A DNA stretch of 64,000 nucleotides from an uncultured bacterium (GTDB lineage: Bacteria > Bacteroidota > Bacteroidia > Bacteroidales > Bacteroidaceae), in NCBI GenBank assembly GCA_905215555.1, contig CAJMQU010000025.1, positions 1 through 64,000 of the forward strand, written 5' to 3'. Position 1 is the stretch's first letter. The number at the start of each line of letters is the position of its first letter. Both the position numbers and the translations under genes were made by a program. This document shows positions 34,237 through 42,901 of this stretch, in pieces. Under the pieces are notes generated by a model. It did not search any database, was not told the DNA's origin, and worked only from the letters and a program-made list of their open reading frames with translations.

Positions 34237-34755
34237 ATGAAAACGAATATTATAGTAAGACAAACAACAGAAGCGGATTATCCTATCGTATATAATTTGA
34301 TAAAGACAGCTTTTGAAACTGCCGAACACAGAGACGGAACTGAGCAGGACTTTGCCGTAGGACTGCGCAATGGCGGAAATTATCTTCCGGAACTGGACTT
34401 AGTGGCAGAGCTTGACGGGCACCTGGCAGGGCACATCCTGTTCACAAAAACATATGTAGCCCAACCGGATGGCAGCAAGTATGACGTCCTGATGGTAGCC
34501 CCGCTATCCGTGTTGCTGGAATATCGCAACAAGGGTGTCGGCTCTGCACTGATGAAAGAAGGTTTCCGCATTGCCGAAGCGTCAGGCTACGGGGCGGCTT
34601 TCCTGTTGGGTGATCCCAATTATTATCAGAGATTCGGCTATAAGCCATCTCACCTGTATGGCATCGGTCACGGAATTTATCCGGCTGAATACCTTCTGGC
34701 TAAAGAAATCATTTCCGGTGCTTTGAAGGATGTTACAGGGACAGTTAATATGTAG
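34237..34755 (+). CDS. GNAT-family N-acetyltransferase
   Basis: 172-residue acetyl-CoA-dependent acetyltransferase of the YhbS-like group. The N-terminal strand (IIVRQTTEADYPIVYNLI), the acetyl-CoA-binding V-x-P-x-x-x-x-x-G-x-G/A loop (VLLEYRNKGVGSALM) and a terminal RFGYKPS strand are visible. The acceptor is unknown. It leads an operon with a methyltransferase and an rsgA-like gene and has a long structured leader with a possible leader peptide, which suggests regulated expression. Confidence 0.85.
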   Translation: MKTNIIVRQTTEADYPIVYNLIKTAFETAEHRDGTEQDFAVGLRNGGNYLPELDLVAELDGHLAGHILFTKTYVAQPDGSKYDVLMVAPLSVLLEYRNKGVGSALMKEGFRIAEASGYGAAFLLGDPNYYQRFGYKPSHLYGIGHGIYPAEYLLAKEIISGALKDVTGTVNM

Positions 34756-34783
34756 TTTACAAACATTTTATATACGAAATATC

Positions 34784-35557
34784 ATGAGTAAAGAAGATAT
34801 GTTAATCACAGAATTTGATTTTACACTAATTGCCAATTATTTTTCAGCTTTAGACCGTCAGGGACCGGGTGGAAAAGCAGAAACTCTGAAAGCTCTGAGC
34901 TTTATTACCGACCTTCCCGCCAAACCTAAAATAGCGGATTTAGGGTGTGGAACAGGTTTTCAAACGTCTGTTCTGGCTTCCAGTATGGATTGCTCTGTTA
35001 TCGCGATGGACCTGCTGCCCGAAATGGTGGAAGGTGTGAAAGCAAGAATCAAGCGGGACAAGCTGGAAGATAAAGTCACCGCATTGGTAGGCTCGATGAC
35101 AGAGCTGCCTTTCCGTCCGAATGAATTCGATGTCTTTTGGGCGGAAGGTTCCATCTATAATATCGGCTTTGAAAAGGGACTGACCGAATGGAAAAAGTTT
35201 ATCAAGCCCGGAGGTTATGTAGCCGTTTCAGAATGTTGCTGGCTGACGAACAAGCGTCCAGACGATATGGATTACTTCCTTCAAAACTTTCCCGAAATAG
35301 ACAATGTATCGGGAAAACTGCGGATTATGGAACAGGCGGGTTATCTTCCGGTAGCACATTTTGTATTGCCGGAATATTGCTGGGTGGTCAACTATTATGC
35401 CCAGATGGAAACCCGTATGCGGGACTTTCTGGAAGAGAATAACAACAGTATGGCGGCGCAGAAGTTTGTTGATTTGATGAAGAAAGATATTCTTGTCTAT
35501 GAGCGGTATAAAGAGTATTTTGGTTATGTGTTCTTTATAGGACAGAAATGTGATTAA
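34784..35557 (+). CDS. Class I SAM-dependent methyltransferase
   Basis: 257-residue protein with the SAM-binding loop IADLGCGTGFQT (about residues 46-57), an acidic end to strand 2 (AMDLLPEMV) and FDVFWAEGSIYNIGFEKGL in the catalytic region, quoted here as one contiguous segment of 19. It resembles the UbiE/COQ5-like group. The acceptor is not evident. The start ATG at 34784 is preferred over an in-frame one at 34730 that lies inside the acetyltransferase gene. In the operon between the GNAT gene and the broken rsgA. Confidence 0.82.
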   Translation: MSKEDMLITEFDFTLIANYFSALDRQGPGGKAETLKALSFITDLPAKPKIADLGCGTGFQTSVLASSMDCSVIAMDLLPEMVEGVKARIKRDKLEDKVTALVGSMTELPFRPNEFDVFWAEGSIYNIGFEKGLTEWKKFIKPGGYVAVSECCWLTNKRPDDMDYFLQNFPEIDNVSGKLRIMEQAGYLPVAHFVLPEYCWVVNYYAQMETRMRDFLEENNNSMAAQKFVDLMKKDILVYERYKEYFGYVFFIGQKCD

Positions 35558-35575
35558 ATAAAACGAGAAGAAAAA

Positions 35576-36611
35576 ATGAATAATTTATGGTTATATGGCT
35601 GGAACGATAGTCTGTTCCAGCAGAAACAGTCGACGCCTTTTAGCGGCTTGCCTCACGGGCGGGTTACGGTTACTCATAAGACTTGCTATGAGGTGGTGGC
35701 TGAGGACGGTTTATATCTCTGCGAACTGTCGGGAAATATTCTTTATGGCAGGATGCCGAACGAATATCCCTGCACCGGAGACTGGGTGATTTTTCAACCG
35801 ACGGATGAGGGAAGAGGCATTGTTATGGATATTTTGCCACGCAGCCGGACGCTTTGCCGCAAAAAGAGCGGCACTGTGTCGGACAAGCAAATGATAGCCG
35901 CCCATGTGGATAAGGCGTTTATTGTGCAAAGTCTGGATGCGAACTTCAATGTGCGGAGGGCGGAGCGTTTCATGGTTCAGGTGCTGGAAGAAGATATTCA
36001 GCCTGTACTGATTCTGACGAAGGCCGACCTGGGCTTTAATGAACAGGAAATTGCCGACTCGCTGAAGCATCTGGTAGGGAAAGCACAGGTGTTTACGACT
36101 TCCATTCATGCACCGGAAACGATAGAGGCATTGCGCCGGTCTATCGGAGAGGGGGAAACGATTGTATTTATCGGTTCGTCCGGTGTGGGGAAGAGTTCTC
36201 TGGTTAATGCCCTGTGTGGGAAGGAAGTGCTGGAAACATCTTTTATCAGTGACTCCACAGGCAAGGGGCGGCATACTTCTACAAGGCGTGAAATGGTGTT
36301 GCTTGAACATTCGGGCGTATTGATTGATACTCACTTCCGGCAGTGCTGATGTGCTGTCGTCCATGCTGGATATTTCTGATTTGGAAGGAACGTGCCGTTT
36401 TGCGGATTGTACCCATACCAATGAACCCGGTTGTGCTGTGATAGAGGCTGTTGCAAATGGCACTCTGGAACAGGGTGTATACGAAAGCTATCTGAAACTG
36501 CGCAGGGAGGCCCGGTATTTCTCTACCTCAGAGCATGAAAGGAAGGGACAGGAAAAGACGCTTTCGAAGGTTCTGAAGCATTATGCCAAGAATTATAAGA
36601 AGGATAGGTAA
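35576..36611 (+). pseudogene. rsgA: rsgA-like ribosome-maturation GTPase, broken by an out-of-frame deletion
   Basis: The first frame (35576 to about 36331) encodes the OB fold and the permuted GTPase order: G4 TKAD at 148-151, G5 TTSI near 175, G1 GSSGVGKSS at 200-208 and switch I GRHTST. At LIDT (residues 249-252) the expected DTPGMREFG, which is the G3 motif, is missing and the frame shifts to a stop at 36349. The other frame resumes directly with LTSGSADVL and continues through the C-terminal zinc module CRFADCTHTNEPGC to 36611. This fits a deletion of about 22 bases near 36330. RsgA tests 30S subunit maturation. This copy should be inactive unless it is a sequencing error. Confidence 0.85.
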
Positions 36612-36653
36612 TTCGATACCTATGGAAAGATAAGTCTCTGACTTGTATAAACT

Positions 36654-36702
36654 AAGAAGGCTGTCTCTTCACTTTTGGTAGTGGGAGACAGCCTTCTTTT
36701 GC
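36654..36702. terminator. Bidirectional terminator between rsgA and acyl-CoA dehydrogenase
   Basis: Perfect 14-bp stem AAGAAGGCTGTCTC (36654-36667) and GAGACAGCCTTCTT (36685-36698), with T runs on both strands. Confidence 0.9.
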
Positions 36703-36717
36703 TTATTCGTCAGTCAA

Positions 36718-38424
36718 TTACTTGCGATAGCTTTCCAGTTCCTCAGCCTTGAACTTGCGGATGAAGTTGAAGTGTTTTTCTACTTCTGCTTCTGCATAGT
36801 TCAGATAAACAACGGCTGATTTGGCAAACAGTTCGGGAGCTTTGGTCGCATCTTGAATGAGAAGATGGGACATCACGCATACAGCCGCCATTTCGTAAAG
36901 GCGACGGGCTACGAAGTCCAGCAACTCCTGGTTCTGTGCTTCCTTCACTGCATTGGTGCAAGCCTCGAACTTGTTCGTCATTTCTTTCAGACGGTCCATC
37001 AACGGCTGCATTTCTTCGCTGCAAGGAATTGCTTCGTAATCGCGGAGAGTAGCGGCATATGAACCGTTGGTTACGTAACGGATAGCAGCTACAGTCTGCA
37101 ACTGTGTAGTACCTTCGTAAATGCTCGTGATACGGGCATCGCGGTAGATGCGTTGGCAAGCATATTCCAACATGAAACCGGAACCACCATGAATCTGGAT
37201 ACAGTCGTAAGCGTTCTGGTTGGCATATTCGGAGTTCATACCTTTTGCCAGCGGAGTGAAGGCATCGGCAAGTTTAGAATATTTCTTCTGTTCCTGGCGT
37301 TCTTCCGGAGTCAGTTTACGTTCGCGGGAGATGTCGTCCAATGCTTTGTAGATGTCTACGTAGCGGGAAGTTTGGTACAACAGGGCGCGACCTGCATCCA
37401 ACTTGGCTTTCATGATAGCCAGCATGTCATATACTGCCGGGAATTCGATGATAGCTTTGCCGAACTGTTTACGGTCTTTTGCATAAGCCAAACCTTCATT
37501 GTAGGCTGCTTGCGACAAACCTACCGATTGTGCGGCAATACCCAGACGGGCACCGTTCATCAATGCCATTACGTATTTAATCAAACCGAGCTTGCGGTCA
37601 CCGCAAAGTTCGCATTTTGCATTCTTGTAAACGAGTTCGCAAGTGGGAGAACCGTGTATACCGAGCTTGTTTTCAATGCGGCGCACGTCTACGCCACCAT
37701 CGCGTTTGTCATAGATGAACATGGAAAGACCGCGGCCATCTTTTGTCCCTTCTTCCGAACGGGCCAGTACGAGGTGCAAGTCGGCGTCACCATTCGTGAT
37801 GAAACGCTTCACACCGTTCAGTCGCCAGCAATTTTCTTTCTCGTCGAAAGTAGCTTTCAGCATAACGCTCTGCAAGTCGGAACCTGCATCGGGTTCAGTC
37901 AAGTCCATTGACATGGTTTCGCCGGCACAGATGCGCGGAATGAAACGGCTGTGCTGATCTTCGTTACCGAATTCGTACAGCGTCTCGATACAATCCTGCA
38001 AAGACCAGATGTTACCGAAACCGGCATCGGCAGCAGCCACGATTTCAGCACACATGGTGTACGGAGTGATGGGGAAGTTCAATCCACCGAAACGGCGGGG
38101 CATGGTCATACCGTTCAGTCCGGCTTTCACCATGGCATCCAAATTCTGTCTTGTACCACTGGCATATTCCACGCGGCCGTTGGCACAGTGGGGACCTTCT
38201 TCGTCCACGCCTTCGGCATTGGGGTTGATAATCTCTCCGGTGATTTCTCCGGTGATTTCGAGCACCTTATCATAAGAGTCCATCGCATCCGAGTAGTCCT
38301 GCGGAGCGTAGTCAAATTTGTCTTTATCTTCGTATCCGCGTTCTTTCAGCTCGCAGATACGTTCCATCATCGGGTTGTTCAGTTGGAACTTCAATTCAGG
38401 AACTTCGGTATAAAAATTTGCCAT
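36718..38424 (-). CDS. Acyl-CoA dehydrogenase, large form
   Basis: 568-residue FAD flavoprotein that oxidises acyl-CoA to enoyl-CoA and passes electrons to Etf. It has the N-terminal helical domain, the FAD-contacting FITNGDADLHLVLAR strand region, the catalytic-base segment ITSIYEGTTQLQ and a C-terminal extension of about 120 residues found in the long dehydrogenases. It is the last gene of the etfB-etfA-TonB-like operon (20 bases after the TonB-like gene). The substrate chain length is not evident. The electron-transfer partner is surely the adjacent EtfAB. Confidence 0.92.
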   Translation of the reverse strand: MANFYTEVPELKFQLNNPMMERICELKERGYEDKDKFDYAPQDYSDAMDSYDKVLEITGEITGEIINPNAEGVDEEGPHCANGRVEYASGTRQNLDAMVKAGLNGMTMPRRFGGLNFPITPYTMCAEIVAAADAGFGNIWSLQDCIETLYEFGNEDQHSRFIPRICAGETMSMDLTEPDAGSDLQSVMLKATFDEKENCWRLNGVKRFITNGDADLHLVLARSEEGTKDGRGLSMFIYDKRDGGVDVRRIENKLGIHGSPTCELVYKNAKCELCGDRKLGLIKYVMALMNGARLGIAAQSVGLSQAAYNEGLAYAKDRKQFGKAIIEFPAVYDMLAIMKAKLDAGRALLYQTSRYVDIYKALDDISRERKLTPEERQEQKKYSKLADAFTPLAKGMNSEYANQNAYDCIQIHGGSGFMLEYACQRIYRDARITSIYEGTTQLQTVAAIRYVTNGSYAATLRDYEAIPCSEEMQPLMDRLKEMTNKFEACTNAVKEAQNQELLDFVARRLYEMAAVCVMSHLLIQDATKAPELFAKSAVVYLNYAEAEVEKHFNFIRKFKAEELESYRK

Positions 38425-38444
38425 AATCTTTTTATTGTTTTTAG

Positions 38445-39086
38445 TTATAAACGAAAATTGACGGGGATGGTGAAGTGCATGTTAACCGGATGTCCTTCTA
38501 TCTTCCCGGGAGTGAATTTGTAAGTCATCGTCAAGAAACCTACCACTCTCATTGCTTCCTTGTCCAGTTCGGGACAAACACTCTTCACAACTTCTGCCAT
38601 CTTAGGATTGCCTTCCTTGTCTATCGAACATTTTATGAGCACTAATCCTTGCTTTTTATCTTTTACGGCCTGTGGAGGATACTTGGTGTACTGGGCTATC
38701 AGTTTTGATAGCTCGGCATTTCCTCCGGGGAACTGAGGTAGTTCCATGTAAGGAATGAAGTCCAATTCTTTGCCATCAATATCATATAGATGCCCTTCGG
38801 AAAAATCGCCGTTCATGAGCTCCTCACGCTTCAAGGCTCCATTTTCATAATATTGCTTCAAGTTCAGCTTGCGCCCATTCTTGTAGGTCGATATTAGCCG
38901 TATTTGCCCATTGGGATAATACTCTGTCCGTTGTCCTACTAATCTTCCGTTTTTATAGAAGCACACTATGCTGTCATTTCCGTTGGCGTATGAATAGACG
39001 TGCTTGCCGTTTTTCGGAATTTTGTTCTGGGCATTCAGCATTCCGCATGCACAGAATAGGCATATAGTAATGATGACTCCCTTCAT
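38445..39086 (-). CDS. TonB C-terminal domain protein with MORN-like repeats
   Basis: 213-residue exported protein. It has a signal peptide (about 1-19, ending MLNAQ), then three or so short repeats of the YxNGxxxxxxxYxNG type (residues about 45-95) like MORN/YwqK repeats, and a C-terminal TonB-like domain (about 120-213, with TKYPPQAVKDKKQG and a KFTPGKIEGHPVNMHFTIPV-type ending). It lacks the membrane anchor and proline-rich linker of TonB, so it cannot be a classical energy transducer. It sits with gaps of 13 and 20 bases between etfA and the dehydrogenase. Confidence 0.82.
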   Translation of the reverse strand: MKGVIITICLFCACGMLNAQNKIPKNGKHVYSYANGNDSIVCFYKNGRLVGQRTEYYPNGQIRLISTYKNGRKLNLKQYYENGALKREELMNGDFSEGHLYDIDGKELDFIPYMELPQFPGGNAELSKLIAQYTKYPPQAVKDKKQGLVLIKCSIDKEGNPKMAEVVKSVCPELDKEAMRVVGFLTMTYKFTPGKIEGHPVNMHFTIPVNFRL

Positions 39087-39099
39087 TTCGTTTATAAAT

Positions 39100-40119
39100 T
39101 TACTTACTGTTTTCTTTATAGTATTTAATCATCTTCGGAATGACTTCTTCCACCGTGCCGTTGATTACATAGTCGGCGATGGTGTTAATCGGAGCATTCT
39201 CATCATTGTTGACAGAGATGATGATGCCGCTCTCCTGCATACCGGCAATGTGCTGGATTTGTCCGGAGATACCGCAAGCGATATAGAGTTTCGGACGTAC
39301 CGTTACACCAGTCTGACCGATCTGACGGTCGTGGTCGCAGAAACCGGCATCGACGGCTGCACGGCTGCCGCCTACTTCGGCGTGGAGTTCCTTAGCCAGT
39401 TCGAACAGCATATCGAAGTTCTCACGGCTTCCCATACCGTAACCACCGGCTACGACAATCGGAGCACCTTTCAGGTTGTGTTTCGCTTTTTCCACATGGC
39501 GGTCGATGACTTTCACTACATAATCCGTAGTGGGTACATACTTGGCAACATCGTGGTTGATGACTTCACCCTGATAGTTGGCATCGAGGATTTCTTTCTT
39601 CATCACACCCTCGCGAACAGTAGCCATCTGCGGGCGGTGTTCGGGGTTGACGATGGTTGCCACGATGTTACCACCGAAGGCGGGGCGAATCTGATACAAC
39701 AGGTTTTCATACGTTACGCCTGCTTTCTTGTCTTCGTGCTCGCCGATTTCCAGTGAAGTACAGTCGGCAGTCAGTCCGCTGGTCAGTGCGGAAGAAACGC
39801 GCGGACCAAGGTCGCGACCGATAACGGTGGCACCCATAAGGCAGATTTGCGGTTTTTCTTCCTTGAACAGGTTGATGAGTACGGAAGAGTGGGGCAGTGA
39901 AGTATAGGGGAACAAGCCCGGAGCGTCGAAGATGTGAAGACGGTCGACGCCGAAAGGTAATACTTGTTTTTCGATACCTGCAAGGTTGGTGCCGGCAACC
40001 ACGGCTTCCAGTTGGCAGCCCAGTTGATTAGCTAACTTGCGTCCTTTGGTAAGGAGTTCGAGACTTACTTCGGCAACTATGGTGCCTTCAATCTCACAAT
40101 ATACAAATACGTTATTCAT
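39100..40119 (-). CDS. etfA: Electron transfer flavoprotein alpha subunit
   Basis: 339-residue alpha subunit that binds FAD and pairs with EtfB to accept electrons from the acyl-CoA dehydrogenase. The C-terminal FAD domain contains VAGGYGMGS and VGGSRAAVDAGF, followed by GQTGVTVRPKLYIACGISG, all diagnostic. The start MNNVFVYCEIEG (40119) is preferred over an ATG nine codons upstream. It lies downstream of etfB, with a snap-back repeat in the 82-base gap. Confidence 0.93.
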   Translation of the reverse strand: MNNVFVYCEIEGTIVAEVSLELLTKGRKLANQLGCQLEAVVAGTNLAGIEKQVLPFGVDRLHIFDAPGLFPYTSLPHSSVLINLFKEEKPQICLMGATVIGRDLGPRVSSALTSGLTADCTSLEIGEHEDKKAGVTYENLLYQIRPAFGGNIVATIVNPEHRPQMATVREGVMKKEILDANYQGEVINHDVAKYVPTTDYVVKVIDRHVEKAKHNLKGAPIVVAGGYGMGSRENFDMLFELAKELHAEVGGSRAAVDAGFCDHDRQIGQTGVTVRPKLYIACGISGQIQHIAGMQESGIIISVNNDENAPINTIADYVINGTVEEVIPKMIKYYKENSK

Positions 40120-40138
40120 ATTTCTTTTAAGTTTTTGA

Positions 40139-40202
40139 GTTGACAAGTTGACGGGTTAACGAGGACACGCCTTGTTCCCTTGTTCCTTGTCACCTTGTTA
40201 AC
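40139..40202. repeat. Imperfect snap-back repeat between etfB and etfA
   Basis: The left half, GTTGACAAGTTGACGGGTTAAC, itself made of 8-9-base direct repeats, pairs imperfectly with the right half ending CCTTGTTAAC. The stem would be about 25-28 pairs. It lies inside the operon, abutting the etfB stop codon. Confidence 0.7.
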
Positions 40203-41095
40203 TACCCAATAGTATGGTTAGCAAGTAGTTCAACAATAAGGTCTTCTACATCCTGGTCGCTTCCGGTCAGCGTGCGGCTTTCCTTGGCTTGGAAAGAGAT
40301 GTTCTGGATGGCTTTCACTTTGGTGGGCGAGCCGCTGAGGCCGCATTGTTCCAGGTCGCCGTTGACGTCGGCTACACTCCATTCGGTGATGTTCAGATAA
40401 GGATACTTCTCGTAGAGGTCGGCATAGGGCAGTGCGGCGCCTTCTTTGGTGATGGCGGCTTTCTCCTGTGCACCGAGGGCGCGTTTGTACTTCTGTACCA
40501 GTTTGGCATTGCGCGGACGGCAGGGTGCTGCGCTTCCGTTTACGGTGATGACGATGGGCAGCGGGCCTTCTACGGTTTCCACACCTCCGTCAATATGACG
40601 TTTCACAACAACGCGTCCGGTGGTCTTTTCAACGCTCAGGATTTCTTCGGCATAAGTAATCTGCGTCAGGCCGAGTTTTTCGGCAACCTGCGGGCCTACT
40701 TGAGCTGTGTCGCCGTCGATGGCCTGGCGTCCGCCGATAATGATGTCATATTCGCCTATTTTCTTGATGGCAGTGGCAAGGGCGTACGAAGTAGCGAGGG
40801 TATCTGCACCTGCAAAAGCACGGTCGGTCAACAGATAACCATTGTCGGCACCGCGGAACAGTCCTTCACGAATGACTTCGGCTGCGCGTCCCGGTCCCAT
40901 CGTGAGGATGGTTACGGTGGAGCCCGGATGTGCATCTTTCAGTCGGAGGGCTTGTTCGAGAGCGTTCAAGTCTTCGGGGTTGAAGATGGCGGGGAGTGCC
41001 GCGCGGTTAATGGTGCCGTCGGCTTTCATGGCATCTTTCCCAACGTTGCGTGTGTCGGGAACTTGTTTAGCCAATACTACGATTTTCAAACTCAT
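40202..41095 (-). CDS. etfB: Electron transfer flavoprotein beta subunit
   Basis: 297-residue EtfB with the N-terminal VVLAKQVPDT and the family signature IIGGRQAIDGDTAQVGPQ (about residues 118-135). It is the first gene of the operon. With EtfA it forms the soluble flavoprotein next to the dehydrogenase. Some Etf pairs bifurcate electrons to ferredoxin, and this cannot be decided from the sequence. The promoter is TAATTTTG at 41206-41213, giving a leader of about 105 bases. Confidence 0.93.
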   Translation of the reverse strand: MSLKIVVLAKQVPDTRNVGKDAMKADGTINRAALPAIFNPEDLNALEQALRLKDAHPGSTVTILTMGPGRAAEVIREGLFRGADNGYLLTDRAFAGADTLATSYALATAIKKIGEYDIIIGGRQAIDGDTAQVGPQVAEKLGLTQITYAEEILSVEKTTGRVVVKRHIDGGVETVEGPLPIVITVNGSAAPCRPRNAKLVQKYKRALGAQEKAAITKEGAALPYADLYEKYPYLNITEWSVADVNGDLEQCGLSGSPTKVKAIQNISFQAKESRTLTGSDQDVEDLIVELLANHTIG

Positions 41096-41205
41096 GTTAT
41101 TAATATTTAGTATTAGTATTTCTCAATGTGTCAGCGCCGGGAATAGGAGTAGTAGGTCATAAAGTCCAGCTACTGAAATTGTCCGGTTAACTAATTATCA
41201 GCGTG

Positions 41206-41213
41206 CAAAATTA
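41206..41213 (-). promoter_or_regulatory. -7 promoter box for the etf operon
   Basis: TAATTTTG followed by C on the minus strand, matching TAnnTTTG. Confidence 0.6.
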
Positions 41214-41523
41214 GTCAAACTGTTCGTTCTGACAAGAAATGAGGGCAAAAAATGCACATACAGGGAGGTTTTGAGCAAAAGGAAGAGTGTAATTGTACTA
41301 TGAAAGTGTAGGATAATACTGTTTTGTGCACTTTCGTAGTGCAGAATGTTGGGTATGACCAAATTGCCCGCAAAGCGTGCTTTGTAGGAGGAATTCTTCC
41401 GTGTTTTTCAATTCTATCGGGTGGAAAGACTGATACGTACACTATTGTTTATTCCGGTAGGAGAGAATAGCCAAGGATAAGTTTACGGAATATATTAATA
41501 GCAGAATGATAAAATGAAAGGGA

Positions 41524-41604
41524 GGTATGAAGTGTAAGGCATAAAGTATGAAGTATGCCGCGTTACAGAGCAGCTTTATACCTTATTACTTCATACTTTA
41601 CACC
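41524..41604. repeat. Imperfect snap-back repeat, copy B
   Basis: The left half begins GGTATGAAGTGTAAGGC and the right half ends ATACTTTACACC. The halves pair over about 32 positions with many G-T pairs around a loop containing GCGTTAC. Same design and near-identical motifs as the copy at 14209-14276. It lies just past the pepC stop. Confidence 0.78.
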
Positions 41605-41619
41605 TAATATACTGTATTT

Positions 41620-42810
41620 TTATTTAATTCCCAGCTTTTTCAACAGCGCCTTAGGCACTGCGTCTTTGTGTACCAGGACGTTGATGGTCTTGTAAGCGAC
41701 GAAAGGTTTGGAAGCATACCAAGTGCCTTTATACTTATTGTTGGTACCCCAAGAGTTTTTCACCATATAGTATTCTTTGCCATTCTGATCTTTGGCGATA
41801 CCGTAGATAAGCATACCGTGGTCATCGGTTGTTTCCCAGTTATCAAATGCAGTCTGGCGCATTTCCTGAGTAACAGTGATTTCCGGCAACGGGCGGGAAG
41901 TCAGTTCTTTGCGTTTGTCAGCGGCAGTAAGGCCTGTCCAGCGTGCCATGTCAGAACCAGTGAGTTCGGCGCCACGGTCAGCATCGGGCATTACGGCGAT
42001 GCCGTCACGGGTGAAGCCGTTTTCGCTTACGTCACTACCCCAAGCCACAGTGTAACCGTTGTTAACAGCATTGTCGATAACAGACATGAATTCCGTTAAA
42101 GGCAGGTTGTAAGAAAGTGCATTGCGCCAATTATCCTGAATCTCGATGTTCATCTGAGTGTAGAACGGATGGTGAGTGAATGAAGTCAGAGATACATAAT
42201 CGTCCGGATTGATGCCGAGAGATTCGGCAAAAGTCTTCGGAGTATATTCTTTACCTTGGTAAGTGAAAGTTTCGGGACATTTGCCAAGATAAGTATCATA
42301 AATGGCAGATAAACCGTTCTTCCATACCGGAGTCAGTTTGGTCAGTTTGCCTTTGGCAATAGCGTTTACGTAGGCACCTGCCACGGCATCCAGTTCATTG
42401 TGCACCGGCAGCGTGTCACCGTACATGATGCCCGGCATAGCTTCCTGCGGAACAAGACCATAGTTTTTCAGGCAGAACATGATGTCGTAGAAGCTTCCAC
42501 CGGGTGAGAAGGAACTGTCACCATGATAGCGTACGTAGTTCACGCCGCGGTCCATCATTGTGTGGTGCACTACAAACATTTCTGATAAATCATACTCTCC
42601 CTTGCCCATGCGCAGCAATTCGCTTTCGAGGAAACCAAGTGCCGAGAAGCTCCAGCAGGTACTCGAACGGTTTTGGTTTTTAACAGAAGTAATCGGGTTT
42701 TCTTTAACGGTAGTGAAGATAAAGCCTTCTTCCGTCTTCGGAGTGTCTTGTGCTGACACATTGAAACTTAATAAGCCTAAAGTGGCAATAAGTATTGACT
42801 TTTTCATCAT
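41620..42810 (-). CDS. Aminopeptidase C / bleomycin hydrolase family (C1B), exported
   Basis: 396-residue papain-like cysteine peptidase. The active-site cysteine is Cys52 in NQNRSSTCWSF, the histidine is in TTDDHGMLIYG and the asparagine in MVKNSWGTNN. A signal peptide (ILIATLGLLSFNVSA) sends it out of the cytoplasm, unlike classical cytoplasmic PepC. Two adjacent ATG codons make the exact start ambiguous by one residue. Divergently transcribed from the patatin gene, with its -7 box at 42844-42851. Confidence 0.9.
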   Translation of the reverse strand: MMKKSILIATLGLLSFNVSAQDTPKTEEGFIFTTVKENPITSVKNQNRSSTCWSFSALGFLESELLRMGKGEYDLSEMFVVHHTMMDRGVNYVRYHGDSSFSPGGSFYDIMFCLKNYGLVPQEAMPGIMYGDTLPVHNELDAVAGAYVNAIAKGKLTKLTPVWKNGLSAIYDTYLGKCPETFTYQGKEYTPKTFAESLGINPDDYVSLTSFTHHPFYTQMNIEIQDNWRNALSYNLPLTEFMSVIDNAVNNGYTVAWGSDVSENGFTRDGIAVMPDADRGAELTGSDMARWTGLTAADKRKELTSRPLPEITVTQEMRQTAFDNWETTDDHGMLIYGIAKDQNGKEYYMVKNSWGTNNKYKGTWYASKPFVAYKTINVLVHKDAVPKALLKKLGIK

Positions 42811-42843
42811 GATTAAATTGATTTTAATTGATTGTTACTGGCA

Positions 42844-42881
42844 CAAAGATAGGGAGATTTCGGAAACAAAAGCTATCTTTG
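42844..42881. promoter_or_regulatory. Compact divergent promoters, aminopeptidase C and patatin
   Basis: TATCTTTG on the minus strand (42844-42851) drives the peptidase. TATCTTTG on the plus strand (42874-42881) drives the patatin. The boxes are 22 bp apart, so the -33 regions must overlap. Confidence 0.65.
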
Positions 42882-42901
42882 AAGCGTTTATTCGGATAAT
42901 T

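Larger units (their letters stand above)
41096..41619. other. Long intergenic region upstream of etfB
   Basis: It holds the etfB -7 box (41206-41213, minus strand), a perfect hairpin TGCACT/AGTGCA at 41327-41343, part of a wider imperfect inverted pair with TGTACTATGAAAGTGTA near 41294, the palindrome CAAAGCGTGCTTTG near 41372-41385, and the snap-back repeat at 41524-41604. No convincing coding frame was seen. Confidence 0.55.

Noticed and set aside
42560..42901. Longer N-terminus for the patatin
   Set aside because: It would run antisense through the peptidase gene and lies upstream of the consensus -7 box at 42874-42881.
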